Shown: positions 34,276-43,997, counted from the first letter of the stretch. The stretch: DNA of 63,444 nt from a virus (IMGVR_UViG_3300044846_000637:1-63444); one strand, 5' to 3'. Program-made: numbers and translations. Notes: generated by a model from the sequence alone, not told the origin.

Positions 34276-34703
34276 CACGCGCCTTTCGATGTGGTGATCG
34301 AGTCCTCGCCCTTGGAGACCGTGACCTTTTCGCCTTCCACAGTAACCCGCATTGGAGGCTCCTTGCGGTCCAAACGATCCAGCTTGTCGATCAGGTTCTT
34401 GATGACCTCGAACTCAGGCTTCTCTTGCTTGGGGTTGGCCCCGGCAATGCCGTTGAGCATAGAAATCAAAGCAGTCAGCGCAGAGCCTAGCAAGCCCATC
34501 ACCGCAGCGATCTTGGACTCATCTAAGAACAAGGAGGCACCCACACCAATGATGATGATCAGCGTGATGTAAAACAGTCCGCCCTCACCAATCGCTTTGC
34601 CAGCAATCTCCTTGGCCGGGGATGCCGCGTTCAGTTTGTCCAGCTCAACTTGCGCTTGGGCCTTGATGACCGCCAGCTCGTGTTTCAAATTTTGCTCATC
34701 CAT
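34275..34703 (-). CDS. Lysis-region membrane protein, 142 aa
   Basis: Two hydrophobic spans: FYITLIIIIGVGASLFL (about 44-60) and IAAVMGLLGSALTALISMLN (about 66-85), with a charged N-terminal helix and a Lys/Glu-rich C-terminal helix (FEVIKNLIDKLDRLDRKEPP). Coupled to the muramidase. It could be a second holin, an antiholin or a spanin-like regulator; no lipobox or Rz signature is seen. Confidence 0.7.
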   Translation of the reverse strand: MDEQNLKHELAVIKAQAQVELDKLNAASPAKEIAGKAIGEGGLFYITLIIIIGVGASLFLDESKIAAVMGLLGSALTALISMLNGIAGANPKQEKPEFEVIKNLIDKLDRLDRKEPPMRVTVEGEKVTVSKGEDSITTSKGA

Positions 34704-34791
34704 ATATCACCCCAATAAAAATGTAGACGCACCAAAGCACAAGCCCGACCAGACTGGCCGCTGCAATAAAGGCAACGAACCAGTCTTTCAT
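34696..34791 (-). CDS. Single-span membrane mini-protein, 31 aa
   Basis: Almost wholly hydrophobic (FVAFIAAASLVGLVLWCVYI). The stop overlaps the start of the next gene by 8 nt and the start lies 3 nt after the fibre gene, so it fits the operon without gaps. Might be a small holin-like or antiholin peptide. Coding status inferred from spacing and overlap. Confidence 0.55.
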   Translation of the reverse strand: MKDWFVAFIAAASLVGLVLWCVYIFIGVIYG

Positions 34792-34793
34792 GA

Positions 34794-36404
34794 TTAAGGC
34801 TCCGCGTAGTATGTTGCGCGGAAAGACAGCACGCCACTTTGAAATTGCGAGCGCGTAATAGGGGCGTATGTTCCAGAAAAAATCCTGATAATGCTGCCGG
34901 TCACGTGCCCAAAAATCAAGTTGCTTACCGTAACAGCGTCGGCCCAAAAAAAGATCACATCGCCGTCGCCATAAATGTCGCCCTCACCGGCAAAAGGCAG
35001 GCCAGCAACAGTCACCTGATCTGACGGGCTAAATGTCGGCAGGTTGTCAATAAACATGTACCCCCTAAGCGTGACCATGTCCCCAATTTTGGTGTAGATG
35101 CCCGACTGCCCGACATACGTAATCCCCGTTGCGGAGCCGTCAACCCTAATTGAGGGGGTCCATGTGCCCTGAGAATACGCGCCGCCGCCGCCAACTGTGG
35201 CCCACGATGTGTCGCTGCCGTTGGTCGTCAGGAACTTGCCGGAGTTGCTTGTCTGTGATGGCACCAAAGCGTTGAACGCTGTGTTGGCTGTGGTTTGCCC
35301 CGTGCCGCCGTTGGCGATTGGCAGTGTGCCAGTAACGCCCGTAGTCAGAGGAAGCCCCGTAGCGTTGGTCAAAACACCGGATGCCGGTGTGCCAAGCGCA
35401 GGTGTAACCAATGCGGGGGATGTGGCAAACACCAGCGCACCAGAGCCAGTCTCCCCGGTAACGGCTGCGGCAAGGTTGGCAGATGATGGGGTTGCCAAGA
35501 AGGTAGCCACGCCAGAACCAAGACCGGATACGCCAGTGCTGATTGGCAGTCCTGTTGCGTTCGTCAGTGTCGCGCTTGTCGGCGTCCCCAAAATAGGGGT
35601 AACCAAAGTTGGGCTTGTCGCAAAGACTGCCGAGCCGCTGCCTGTCTCGTCTGTTAGGGCAGCAGCTAAATTGGCAGAAGTGAACGACCCCAAAGAAGTG
35701 GCGTTGCCGGTCGAAGTAACTGCGCCTGTTAGGTTGGCGTTGGTTGTCACAGTGCCTGCGGTCAATCCAGACGCGGTGCCCGTGATGTTTGTACCCACCA
35801 GTGCGGAAGGCGTGCCCAGAGCTGGGGTCACCAGCGTTGGTGAATTTGACAACACGACATTGCCCGTTCCCGTGGAGGTCGTAACACCTGTGCCGCCGTT
35901 GGCAACCGCCAAAGTACCAGCAACCGTGACCGCGCCAGAAGTGGCGGTGGCAGGAGTCAGACCCGTTGAACCAAAACTGATGGTAGCGACGCCGTCAACC
36001 ACGCTGGTGGCAACCTTGGTGAAGTCGCTTCCGTTCCAAGCCGCTACGCAACGCTCGCCTGCCACGATGGTGATGCCGGTGGTTGGGCCTGTGCCCCGCA
36101 GAACGATGGAGCCCGTGCCGGAGTTGACGACCACATACGTTTTGCTACGTGCTGGCGCTGTGATGTTGCGTGTGGTAGCTCCGTTGCTAGCCGTCCACAA
36201 GATGATGGCTTGCCGCGACTCATTGGCAGCAAAGTCCGTATCCGTCAGAGTTACGTCTGCGTCCGTGCTGAGCGTGGTGGTTCCTGCAACTGCGGAGTCG
36301 ATCAGCGTAGTGATCTGGTCGTTGGTGTTTGTGCCCCATGTGCCGTCCCACTCCCCCTGATCGGGAAGAGCGAGGCCGAGGTTGGTTGTGCTGTTGATTG
36401 CCAT
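34794..36404 (-). CDS. Tail fibre protein 1, repeat type, 536 aa
   Basis: N-terminus ([21 protein letters not shown]) is a common fibre attachment region. Residues about 175-390 are Thr/Ser/Ala/Gly-rich repeats built from TLVTPxLGTP, [15 protein letters not shown] and SGxxVFATSP, expected to form a trimeric beta shaft. The C-terminal 140 residues ([20 protein letters not shown]) are a receptor-binding-type beta head. Repeats invite recombination and length change. Confidence 0.8.
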   Translation of the reverse strand: MAINSTTNLGLALPDQGEWDGTWGTNTNDQITTLIDSAVAGTTTLSTDADVTLTDTDFAANESRQAIILWTASNGATTRNITAPARSKTYVVVNSGTGSIVLRGTGPTTGITIVAGERCVAAWNGSDFTKVATSVVDGVATISFGSTGLTPATATSGAVTVAGTLAVANGGTGVTTSTGTGNVVLSNSPTLVTPALGTPSALVGTNITGTASGLTAGTVTTNANLTGAVTSTGNATSLGSFTSANLAAALTDETGSGSAVFATSPTLVTPILGTPTSATLTNATGLPISTGVSGLGSGVATFLATPSSANLAAAVTGETGSGALVFATSPALVTPALGTPASGVLTNATGLPLTTGVTGTLPIANGGTGQTTANTAFNALVPSQTSNSGKFLTTNGSDTSWATVGGGGAYSQGTWTPSIRVDGSATGITYVGQSGIYTKIGDMVTLRGYMFIDNLPTFSPSDQVTVAGLPFAGEGDIYGDGDVIFFWADAVTVSNLIFGHVTGSIIRIFSGTYAPITRSQFQSGVLSFRATYYAEP

Positions 36405-36407
36405 GAT

Positions 36408-36857
36408 TTACTCCGGTTGTGTGGGCCAGTTAATGTCCCAAGGGAAATCTGATTGTGCAGTAATGTCGCGCAGTTCTTGACGATAAGCTGCCCACGCGGT
36501 TTGGTCAACAGGGGCGTCAGCAACCTGCGTCCAATCGCTGTCCTTGAGCTTCTCGCCACGGGCTTGGCGCACAGCCGCAGCCTGCTCGGAGTCCTTGATG
36601 GAAATACCCTCGGCGTCCATGTCGGCTACGCTGTACTTGGTGTACCACTTGCCTTCAATCTGCTCCACGCCATCAGCAAAAGCTACTTGGTAGCGTGTAG
36701 GTTGCGCTTGTGGGCCCTCAAAGACCACATCAGCGCCCAAAGCCTCTAGGACTTCGATTGTTGTTTGACCCCATGTAGGGCCACCATTGGCTTGCTGGTA
36801 ACGACGAAACTCGCTCTCATACATCACTGCGCCTGTTTCGCGAACTCTGATTTGCAT
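36408..36857 (-). CDS. Tail fibre assembly chaperone
   Basis: 149 aa. The C-terminus (LKDSDWTQVADAPVDQTAWA, AYRQELRDITAQSDFPWDIN) is the Phage_tail_APC signature; the N-terminal half (GAVMYESEFRRYQQANGG) matches the variable part of such proteins. It helps trimer assembly of the flanking fibre proteins, which fits its place between two fibre genes. Confidence 0.85.
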   Translation of the reverse strand: MQIRVRETGAVMYESEFRRYQQANGGPTWGQTTIEVLEALGADVVFEGPQAQPTRYQVAFADGVEQIEGKWYTKYSVADMDAEGISIKDSEQAAAVRQARGEKLKDSDWTQVADAPVDQTAWAAYRQELRDITAQSDFPWDINWPTQPE

Positions 36858-36866
36858 GGTTGTTCC

Positions 36867-38867
36867 TTATGCGATTGCCAAAAAGATGTATGAACCACCC
36901 GAGGCATTGATGGCTGCGTCAGCACTAACAAGCTCAAATCCTCCGGTTGCTGTGTAGACGTTATTGGCATTGACTTCGCCCGTTGTTAAAGTTGTCGTCA
37001 AAGATGGGTCTGTACCGCTTACCATGCCACGGGCTGTATCCCAAACCAACCAAGTTGCAACAGCATCAGTGCGCTTAATAAGGACAAAACGTGCGCCACC
37101 AGTAAAGCCGCAAGCAATGGTCTGAGTTGCGCCATTTCCTGTGTAGCTGCCAACTTTGGAAACGCCGGGACAGCTTGCAAAAAGGTAGGTAACAATAATT
37201 GCGCCTTCAGAATAGAAGTTCGTGCTTTTTACGGTTGTTGAAGTTGCGTTTGCATAATCAACCCCAAGACCACTACCACCAGCCGCCCCAGACCACGCAT
37301 CGCTTTTGTTAAAAAGGCCATAGCCATCGGTGGCGGCGCAAACATACCAAAAACCGAGCGTTGATCGAGATTTGAAAATTACAAGTTCAGGAGCTACGCC
37401 TAAATTGTGCGTAATAGCCGAACTTGAAGGAGAACACACCTCATCAAAAAAACCGGGGGCACGCTTAAATGCGTAAGCAATTTGGCTCAAAGATCCGTAG
37501 TTAATAAGGCGAGTAAAATCATTACCCGCACCAAAGCCGTTCATGGCAGAAAAAGAATTTCCGTATCCGACGGTGGGCGTCATAAATGTGTCGGCGTCAG
37601 TATTTTCACCCCCGGTAGTAGCGGTGCTTAATGAAGCATTTCCCCGCAGCCTATCAGCCACATAAAAACTACCGCTGTTTGCTGTTCCCCTAGTGCGGGC
37701 AATTGTCATATCCGTCACAAGCCCTGTGTTAACCAAGCGGTTGTCTACGTTTGTTGCTGTGTATGCAATTGGAGCAAAAACACTTGTCCCGGTTTCTGGG
37801 ACTTTCATGGGTCCACGGCGTATGGCGATGTAAATGTATTCGGCGTTTAATGTGTTGGAGAACGTAGATGTATTTGTAAGCTGGAATCCAGTCGAAGTCG
37901 GATTAAAATTGGTAGATAAATATTCTGCATTGGCATCATCCAGCTCAACAAAAGAATCATCCCGCATATTTAGGCCGCGAATGTTATCGGCCAATATCCA
38001 ACCGCCATTGACAACACCGCTGGCAGCTTTAATCAGAACCAACTGGGGTTCGTAGCCAAGGTTTATTTCTGGCCCTGTAGCGCTTCCGTTGCCAGTGTAG
38101 CCACCGCATGAAATTACATTGTCCGTTCCAGTAAGGCCAAACCCACCGCTGTCATGCGCGAACAAGTAAGCCACATAAGTACCGCCAGCCTCACACACAT
38201 CGGCAGCGCCCCCGTATCCACCAAGAACGTCAAATGTTGTTGCTGTGGGGGCGGTTGTGTTCCACACAAAATCATCTGACACCTCCATGTCTTCGGAGTT
38301 CAGCTTGATGTAGTAGTTTGGAAATTCTGGGCCATACGGAGTGCTCAAACTCCTGTGGTAAACAACCCAATCTGCGGATGCGTTTGTCCTCTTGATCATG
38401 ATGCAACCCGGCACACTGCCAAGTTGATGCGAGACCGTTAATGCGTCACCATTGCCAGAGTATGTGACTACATCAAAAAACTTTGACTGCTTGCGGAATG
38501 TCCATGAAACATAGGTTGCAGCATTGGTATTCAGCTTTGCCAATGCACCCAAAGCAAAACCGGTAGATGAAAACGAGGTCAGCCCTGTTGCTTGGGTTGT
38601 TTGTGCTGTGCTTAAGTTTGAAGCAATATCAAACGTAGCTCCACGGGCGGTGTCATACCAAGCGTGATCTGTCGCCCCTGATCGTCTCTTTATCCATGTA
38701 AGACCGCCCTTACCCGCCAGATCAATCCCGTTGGTGATGGTCTGTGTAGCGCCGTTGCCTGTGTACAGCCAAGTGCTGAACACGTCCTCAATGTAGTTCG
38801 GGACAGCAGCCGAGCCGCCGCCAAAAGCATCGTAACTAGCTGCACCACTGGTTGCTTGTAATGGCAT
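36867..38867 (-). CDS. Receptor-binding fibre protein with DUF7483-like repeats, 666 aa
   Basis: Several copies of a beta module are visible: YTGNGATQTI, YSGNGDALTVSHQLG, YTGNGSATGPEINLG, and again YTGNGATQTIACGF near the end, each followed by a V/IKR or IKxxS strand (GLTWIKRRSG, CIMIKRTNAS, LVLIKAASG, FVLIKRTDA). This is the DUF7483 pattern of phage receptor-binding proteins, likely carbohydrate binding. It lies next to the assembly chaperone. Confidence 0.8.
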   Translation of the reverse strand: MPLQATSGAASYDAFGGGSAAVPNYIEDVFSTWLYTGNGATQTITNGIDLAGKGGLTWIKRRSGATDHAWYDTARGATFDIASNLSTAQTTQATGLTSFSSTGFALGALAKLNTNAATYVSWTFRKQSKFFDVVTYSGNGDALTVSHQLGSVPGCIMIKRTNASADWVVYHRSLSTPYGPEFPNYYIKLNSEDMEVSDDFVWNTTAPTATTFDVLGGYGGAADVCEAGGTYVAYLFAHDSGGFGLTGTDNVISCGGYTGNGSATGPEINLGYEPQLVLIKAASGVVNGGWILADNIRGLNMRDDSFVELDDANAEYLSTNFNPTSTGFQLTNTSTFSNTLNAEYIYIAIRRGPMKVPETGTSVFAPIAYTATNVDNRLVNTGLVTDMTIARTRGTANSGSFYVADRLRGNASLSTATTGGENTDADTFMTPTVGYGNSFSAMNGFGAGNDFTRLINYGSLSQIAYAFKRAPGFFDEVCSPSSSAITHNLGVAPELVIFKSRSTLGFWYVCAATDGYGLFNKSDAWSGAAGGSGLGVDYANATSTTVKSTNFYSEGAIIVTYLFASCPGVSKVGSYTGNGATQTIACGFTGGARFVLIKRTDAVATWLVWDTARGMVSGTDPSLTTTLTTGEVNANNVYTATGGFELVSADAAINASGGSYIFLAIA

Positions 38868-38870
38868 GGT

Positions 38871-41105
38871 TTAAGCCTTGAATTGTGTGTTGCTTGCCAA
38901 GACGGTGAAGGCTGCACTGCCTGTCTTGATGATGAGGTAGCGGTAGCTGTCGATGCCGCTTGCATTACCAGCAGTAGGAGCGCCGCCAAGCCAGCGAGTT
39001 GTCACCCCAGAGGTTGTGCCGTCCACTTGAACCGCGCTGTTGTAGTAAGCCGTAGCGCCTTGAGTGACCAAGAAAGCCACAGTCATAGACTGCCCTGTGC
39101 TCATCAATGTGTTCAGGCTTGTGCCGCTAGAAGCGCGGAAGTTGACCGTCCAGTTTGCCGATGCGTTGGAGGTGTAGTACAGCACCGACTGCGTGGTGAT
39201 GTCGTAGTTGATTGTGCCTGTAGCCGCCGTAGCCGAGACAGTAGCAACTTCTGCCGCGTCGTTTAGAACAATGGCTTGGGTTGAAGATGTGCCACTGAAT
39301 GTCTTTGTGCCTGTAAAGGTCTGAGCCGTGTTGATGCTGGCAACATCGGTTAAGGTGTTGCTACCAAAAGCAATCGTCTTGTTGGTCAGGGTCTGCGTGT
39401 CAGATGTACCCACAACATCGCCGGTCGGGGTGGTTTTGGATGTCCCCCAAGCTGTTCCAGTAGAAACAGCAATGCCTGCACCGGGATAAGCCTGCGCCGC
39501 AGGGGTCGATGATTGCCACGTTGTACCGTTTGATGTCAGTACGTTCCCGTTTGTGCCGGGGGCCACCACCTGAACAGCAGAAGTGCCATTGCCAAGCAAT
39601 ACGTTGTTGGCCGTCAGGGATGTTGCGCCTGTGCCTCCGTTTGCAATTGCAACAGTGCCTGTGACGTTGGTAGCCGAGGCAATCGAGGTTGTGTAGGCAA
39701 ACGCGGAGCCGTTCCAGCCGAGCACTTCGCCGGAAGCTGTTGGCGCCGAAACAAACGACGTTGCACCGGAGCCAGTGTTGTACACGATCTGGTTTGCCGC
39801 TCCGTTTGCCACATTGGTGGCCGAGGTTGCATTGCCCGAGAGGGCGGCTGTGATGGTGCCCGCAGAGAAGTTGCCGGAGGCATCCCGCGCCACAACCTTG
39901 GAAGCCGTGTTGGCATCTGTTGCATCCACAGCAAACGTACGCGCAGCGGAGCCATCAAACGTACCGCCGCTGGTCAGGAAGGTGCCCGCAGTCAGTGCGT
40001 TGGCTACAGAACCGGCAGAACCCGTAATGTTGCCCGTGACCGCCGAACCGTTGATGGCGATGGCCGTGGGGGTAACGCCCGTGACTTGGCCTTGCGCGTT
40101 TGTTGTGATTACCGGAACGGAGGACGCTGAACCGTATGTGCCCGCAGTACCGATGTTGGCAATGTTGAACGTGTAGGTTGGCGACTCGTTCAGGCCCGTA
40201 CCCGCCGTATAGGTGATCGGTGCAGAGAACTGCTGGAAGACAATGGCTGTCGTGCCAATGGTTATGGGTGGAGGGGTCTGCTGCACCCAAGCGGTATTGA
40301 CGTTGGCTGTACCGCTGGTCACCAAGAAGAAGTCGCCCTCGTCGATCTCGTTAACTCCGGTGCCGACGGAATCAAAGTCTGTGGCGCGGGTCAAGATGTA
40401 AGGTGTTCCAGCAGAACCGACCTGCGTAACAGTGTACACACCGTTATTCGCACCAGCCGCTTCGTTCTTGACCAGTACCCGCTCTGAAGCGGTAGTAAGG
40501 ATTGAGTCCACAGACAGAGCGCCGTTGGCAGTTGCTGTCAGCGTAGCCCCAACCCCGGATGTGCCGTTGTTGTACGTGTTCGCAGGCAGTGCTGCTGTGG
40601 TCGCCAAGTTGACCGCTTCATGGAAGTGGATGCCAGATGCAATCGCGTCAGCGTACTGCTTGTTGACGATGTCCGTGTTGTTGACCGGCGCGTTGGCAAC
40701 TGTCCCCGCCGTAATGTTGGCCGTTGAGATGTTGGCTGTGCTGGTCCCCAGAGTGCCGATGTCCAACGTTGTGACGGCGGAGCCTGCCGCGTCCAGATAC
40801 ACCGCCCGAGACGATGGGTAGGTAACAAACACATCCTTGGTGCCCGCGCCAAAGTTTACCAACGAGCCAGCGTTACTGGACGACACCACGGTAGTCCGGG
40901 ACAGGGTTGTGCCGGAGGCTGTGTAAGTGCCGACACCGACCTCCCAAGCGCCAGATGTTGCGTCCACGATGGCGTAGAAGGTCTGGTTGCCATCACCCAC
41001 GGCGGAGAAAGGCTGAAACCCCGCAGCCGCACCGGCGAGTGTTACCGTGCCCGTCCCTGCTGTGGTGGTGGTTTCCTTAACCCGGTCTTTGAGAACTAAA
41101 GCCAT
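38871..41105 (-). CDS. Tail fibre protein 2, repeat type, 744 aa
   Basis: N-terminus (MALVLKDRVKETTTTAGTGT) is a common fibre start; Ala/Thr/Gly-rich body with VAIANGGTGATSLTANNVLL and DVVGTSDTQTLTNKTIAFGS, both standard fibre shaft signatures. The end (NFRASSGTSLNTLMSTGQSM and following) is a beta head seen in other fibres. The VAIANGGTGATS and NANLTG-type units are shared in style with fibre 1, so exchange between the two genes is possible. Confidence 0.8.
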   Translation of the reverse strand: MALVLKDRVKETTTTAGTGTVTLAGAAAGFQPFSAVGDGNQTFYAIVDATSGAWEVGVGTYTASGTTLSRTTVVSSSNAGSLVNFGAGTKDVFVTYPSSRAVYLDAAGSAVTTLDIGTLGTSTANISTANITAGTVANAPVNNTDIVNKQYADAIASGIHFHEAVNLATTAALPANTYNNGTSGVGATLTATANGALSVDSILTTASERVLVKNEAAGANNGVYTVTQVGSAGTPYILTRATDFDSVGTGVNEIDEGDFFLVTSGTANVNTAWVQQTPPPITIGTTAIVFQQFSAPITYTAGTGLNESPTYTFNIANIGTAGTYGSASSVPVITTNAQGQVTGVTPTAIAINGSAVTGNITGSAGSVANALTAGTFLTSGGTFDGSAARTFAVDATDANTASKVVARDASGNFSAGTITAALSGNATSATNVANGAANQIVYNTGSGATSFVSAPTASGEVLGWNGSAFAYTTSIASATNVTGTVAIANGGTGATSLTANNVLLGNGTSAVQVVAPGTNGNVLTSNGTTWQSSTPAAQAYPGAGIAVSTGTAWGTSKTTPTGDVVGTSDTQTLTNKTIAFGSNTLTDVASINTAQTFTGTKTFSGTSSTQAIVLNDAAEVATVSATAATGTINYDITTQSVLYYTSNASANWTVNFRASSGTSLNTLMSTGQSMTVAFLVTQGATAYYNSAVQVDGTTSGVTTRWLGGAPTAGNASGIDSYRYLIIKTGSAAFTVLASNTQFKA

Positions 41106-41114
41106 TTTTGATCC

Positions 41115-41828
41115 TTACGACGGCAGGTTGGTCCAGCCGGGATTTTGTGTGTCATTGACATTTTGCCAGTTCGGGCTTTGCGTGTCGTTGATATTTTGCC
41201 AATCTGGGTTTTGTGTGTCATTCACCGCAGCCCAGACCAAAGCCCCGCCGATGCTGATGTAAAGCTGCACCCCTGCCGGGTAGACGTTTGCTGTTCTGAG
41301 GACGCCGAGTGAACTCAGTGCGCTGACCGCTTCTGCAATGGTTGCGTTGACGCTGATCTGCGAGATTACGGAGTCCGAGCCTGCCGCGCCTTCGGCAACA
41401 GCAACAGAAATTGACAACGCACGGGACACCGAATCACTGCCGGTTGCCGTCTCCGCCTGCGAGGCCAAGAACGCACCAACCGCAGCCTGAATTGCTAAGG
41501 CTGTAGCCGTTTCTGCTTGAGAGGCTACAAAAACGCCTGTTGCTGTTTGGGCTGCTGAGCCTGATGCGGTCTCCAGTACCGAAGCCACCAAGGCGGCTAT
41601 GGCTGACTGTGCATCTGACGCTATAGCTGACTCTGCCGCGAAAGCGGTCAACACACCTTGGGCTGAAGCAAAGTCTTGTCCAGTAGACGACTCCGCTTGA
41701 AACCCGCCACGGGTTGTTAATTGCGATTGACTGGCTACAGCGGTTGCGGAGTCAGCAACGGAAACAGAAAACGTGTTCCCGCCTAAAGAGGCGAAGGGTG
41801 CTTGGGCAAAAGTGACATCACCAAACAC
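41115..41828 (-). CDS. Ala/Ser-rich virion protein with triple NDTQNPDW repeat, 237 aa
   Basis: GTG start at 41828 after AGGACGTGCG. Residues 40-170 are repeats ending in AE[ST]A (AFAAESAIASDAQSAI, FVASQAETATALAI, FLASQAETATGSDS). The C-terminus holds three tandem copies of NDTQxPxWxN[IVL]. Such repeats suggest a shaft plus a short tryptophan-bearing tail that may bind a partner. Probably a fibre or head-decoration part. Confidence 0.7.
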   Translation of the reverse strand: MFGDVTFAQAPFASLGGNTFSVSVADSATAVASQSQLTTRGGFQAESSTGQDFASAQGVLTAFAAESAIASDAQSAIAALVASVLETASGSAAQTATGVFVASQAETATALAIQAAVGAFLASQAETATGSDSVSRALSISVAVAEGAAGSDSVISQISVNATIAEAVSALSSLGVLRTANVYPAGVQLYISIGGALVWAAVNDTQNPDWQNINDTQSPNWQNVNDTQNPGWTNLPS

Positions 41829-41839
41829 CGCACGTCCTG

Positions 41840-42418
41840 TTAAGCGGCGTCGAGAGAGAAGGTGTAGGTCACGTTCAAGGTATCGCCGTTGTCCACGGTT
41901 TTATCACCACCTGTGAAGTCTCCAGCAGAGAACAGAATGCCTGAGGTTCCCGAGGCCACGGTACACAAGAGTGCGCCAGCTACCACTGTGCCGTTCACCA
42001 ACATGGCAAACGAAGACGGCGCTGCGGAGTTGGAGATCACCGAAGGGTCAGCGGTTGTGGCCGTGCCAAAAGTCACCGCCTTGCGGTTGCCTGTGTAGTC
42101 GGTGCCGGGGGCCAGCTCTGTCCAGCCAGCGTGCGAGGCAAGTGTGTCACCAGCGGCAAATGTTGTACCAGAACCGGGGCCTTGAACCAAACCAAGGAAC
42201 CAACCCGCCGTGTAACCGGAGGCGGAGAAATACTTGGAGTTCATGTCCTGCAATCCTTGGTTGACCACCAAGTTGTGGAAGGTGTCAGACCACTTCTCTA
42301 CGCCGTCTGCGCCAACGCAAGTCACAGTAAAAACACCACCAGCGCAAGCGCCTTCAGTGCCCGTTGGGCGCATAACTGTTGCCGCTGTCACGACGTCTTT
42401 AGCTGAACTGTGTTCCAT
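41840..42418 (-). CDS. Virion structural protein, 192 aa
   Basis: Beta-rich protein with FHNLVVNQGLQDMNSKYFSA and GWFLGLVQGPG, features of a conserved phage structural family. The end (GGDKTVDNGDTLNVTYTFSL) resembles the end of the next gene upstream (GADKTVNNDTFQVIFP), so the two may be distant paralogues. Located in the tail/fibre part of the late operon. Confidence 0.75.
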   Translation of the reverse strand: MEHSSAKDVVTAATVMRPTGTEGACAGGVFTVTCVGADGVEKWSDTFHNLVVNQGLQDMNSKYFSASGYTAGWFLGLVQGPGSGTTFAAGDTLASHAGWTELAPGTDYTGNRKAVTFGTATTADPSVISNSAAPSSFAMLVNGTVVAGALLCTVASGTSGILFSAGDFTGGDKTVDNGDTLNVTYTFSLDAA

Positions 42419-42427
42419 GATTGGTCC

Positions 42428-42874
42428 TTACGAAATACGCACAATGGCGCTGTTGGCATCGGGTGCTGGGAAGATGACTTGGAATGTGTCGTTGTTGACA
42501 GTTTTGTCCGCGCCAAAATCCAGCACCGCAACGGATTTGTTGCCTTGCGTCACGTTGTAGATTAAGCCTGCGCGAGCCGTAAACGTGGCGTTTGCCCAAG
42601 ATGTGTTGGCAAAAGAAATGTACGCCGTAGGTATGGACAGCGCGTTGTTGCCAGACGTGGGAGAGACGGAGATGGTCAAAGTATTGCCTCCAGCCGTGTA
42701 CCCCGTGCCCACCACCTCATCCGCTGTTGAGTAGATGGTTGTGCTTGCGTTTACGTCGGCAGCCGCCGTGTACAGCGCAATCTTGAATGTGTCTGGCGAT
42801 GTTGGGCCAAAGTTGTGAACCGCTTGAAGCAGTTGAACTTTGAAGCTTGTTGTAGCTGTTTGAAGAATACTCAT
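42428..42874 (-). CDS. Virion structural protein, 148 aa
   Basis: Beta-rich (FKIALYTAAADVNASTTIYS, VVGTGYTAGGNTLTIS). This pattern belongs to a conserved phage structural family found beside the 192-aa type. ATGA overlap with the adaptor gene. Role in the virion unknown. Confidence 0.75.
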   Translation of the reverse strand: MSILQTATTSFKVQLLQAVHNFGPTSPDTFKIALYTAAADVNASTTIYSTADEVVGTGYTAGGNTLTISVSPTSGNNALSIPTAYISFANTSWANATFTARAGLIYNVTQGNKSVAVLDFGADKTVNNDTFQVIFPAPDANSAIVRIS

Positions 42875-43527
42875 GACACTTGAATCCTCACTTGACCATC
42901 GCGATAAGCATCCATACGTTGCTTGCCATCAGCCAGATTTTTGTACAGAGCAATAGCTTGAGTGTACCGATCTTGGTACAGTTTTAGCATATCAGGCTCA
43001 CCTTTCATGTATGTGAGCGCTTCGCACATGGTTCCGTATAGCAACACAGAGTCAAAGTTATCACCCAGCCATGACGTACCGGCGGTCACGATGGACTCTG
43101 GGTAGTAATAGTAGTGAAGCTCAGCGTTGTATGCGGCGTTTGGGGTGGGGCCCACAATAAACGAAAGCTCATTCACGTCGTTGGACTGCGGCCCAAAGAT
43201 GGCGTAGTGCTTGGGCTTGCCTGTTGTTGCTGGGTTTGGATACGCTTCACGCATGAAGTTCACATCCTTGTTCAGCAAGTACAAGAAGTCGCCAGTGCCG
43301 GAGGCTGGGTAGATGGCAAGGCTGTACGCAGACAAAAAGTCAGCGGGAGCTGCCAAGTACTTATTGCCAGACGTCAAAGAACCCGTCACGTTCTTCCTCA
43401 GATTGGCGGGTTGCGCAGTGTTATAGATGCGCTGCTCCGCCTGCTGAATGAAGGTGTTCATGTCCGCTGTTGCGAAGACGTTCTCGCAATAGTCTTGGAC
43501 GGCAGTGACCAGTTCGTTGTACGTCAT
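42871..43527 (-). CDS. Head-tail adaptor, SU10 type
   Basis: 218 aa. MTYNELVTAVQDYCEN and the helical DMNTFIQQAEQRIYN start, then PADFLSAYSLAIYP and LHYYYYPESI, followed by DSVLLYGTMCEALTYMKGEP, match the SU10-type adaptor family. It forms the ring under the portal to which tail parts attach. This supports a short-tailed virion. Confidence 0.82.
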   Translation of the reverse strand: MTYNELVTAVQDYCENVFATADMNTFIQQAEQRIYNTAQPANLRKNVTGSLTSGNKYLAAPADFLSAYSLAIYPASGTGDFLYLLNKDVNFMREAYPNPATTGKPKHYAIFGPQSNDVNELSFIVGPTPNAAYNAELHYYYYPESIVTAGTSWLGDNFDSVLLYGTMCEALTYMKGEPDMLKLYQDRYTQAIALYKNLADGKQRMDAYRDGQVRIQVS

Positions 43528-43534
43528 ATCAACC

Positions 43535-43801
43535 TCAAGCCATTGGGCCTCGTGCCATCAAGCCCTTGGTGGCAGCGCCAGTACCGCGCACCTTAATACC
43601 GCTGGTCTTTGTAGGCATGCCGTCAGGCTTGTTGCTCATTGCACCAACGCTCATGTTGACCGTGTCAACGCGGCTGTGGTTTGGCTCTTTACCGGGGTTG
43701 GTTTGGGCTTTCACAGTCTTGCCGTCCATTGTGTGCGGCTTGGCGTAGACTTTGGCATCGCCAACTTCTTTGCCCATCATTTTCTTGCTGAAGGTTGCCA
43801 T
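43535..43801 (-). CDS. Small basic protein, 88 aa
   Basis: ATG 43801 (MATFSKKMMGKEVGDAKVYA) preferred over an upstream start. Basic, Gly/Lys-rich, probably unfolded; no domain. Belongs to the run of small basic genes between adaptor and capsid genes. Confidence 0.7.
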   Translation of the reverse strand: MATFSKKMMGKEVGDAKVYAKPHTMDGKTVKAQTNPGKEPNHSRVDTVNMSVGAMSNKPDGMPTKTSGIKVRGTGAATKGLMARGPMA

Positions 43802-43802
43802 A

Positions 43803-43997
43803 TTAGCCTCGTTTCTGTGCTGCAATTTTAGCCAGACCGCGACCCATGGACTTCATGTCCGCGTTGGTTTTGCCACCGCCACTTTTGCCGGGTTTGCCGC
43901 CCATCATCTCTTTGGATGTGGGACCGCTGTCACCAAGGTTTTTGCCCTTGGTTTTGCCTTGTTTGGCGATGCCATCTGCTGATCGTGTGAATGCCAT
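43803..43997 (-). CDS. Small basic protein with RSADGIAKQGKTKG motif, 64 aa
   Basis: Near its N-terminus it has FTRSADGIAKQGKTKGKN, a version of the peptide that ends three other late proteins (45566, 46172, 46403). The rest is Gly/Lys-rich. Possibly a virion peptide that binds nucleic acid or a common docking site; inferred from the shared motif only. Confidence 0.7.
   Translation of the reverse strand: MAFTRSADGIAKQGKTKGKNLGDSGPTSKEMMGGKPGKSGGGKTNADMKSMGRGLAKIAAQKRG

Noticed and set aside
34275-34703. Rz-like spanin call for the 142-aa membrane protein
   Set aside because: It has two membrane spans instead of one N-terminal anchor and a periplasmic coil, and no overlapping lipoprotein gene.
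35197-36360. Plus-strand open frame of 387 codons
   Set aside because: Antisense of the repetitive fibre gene; Val/Pro-rich composition is the mirror of its Thr/Gly/Ala repeats.
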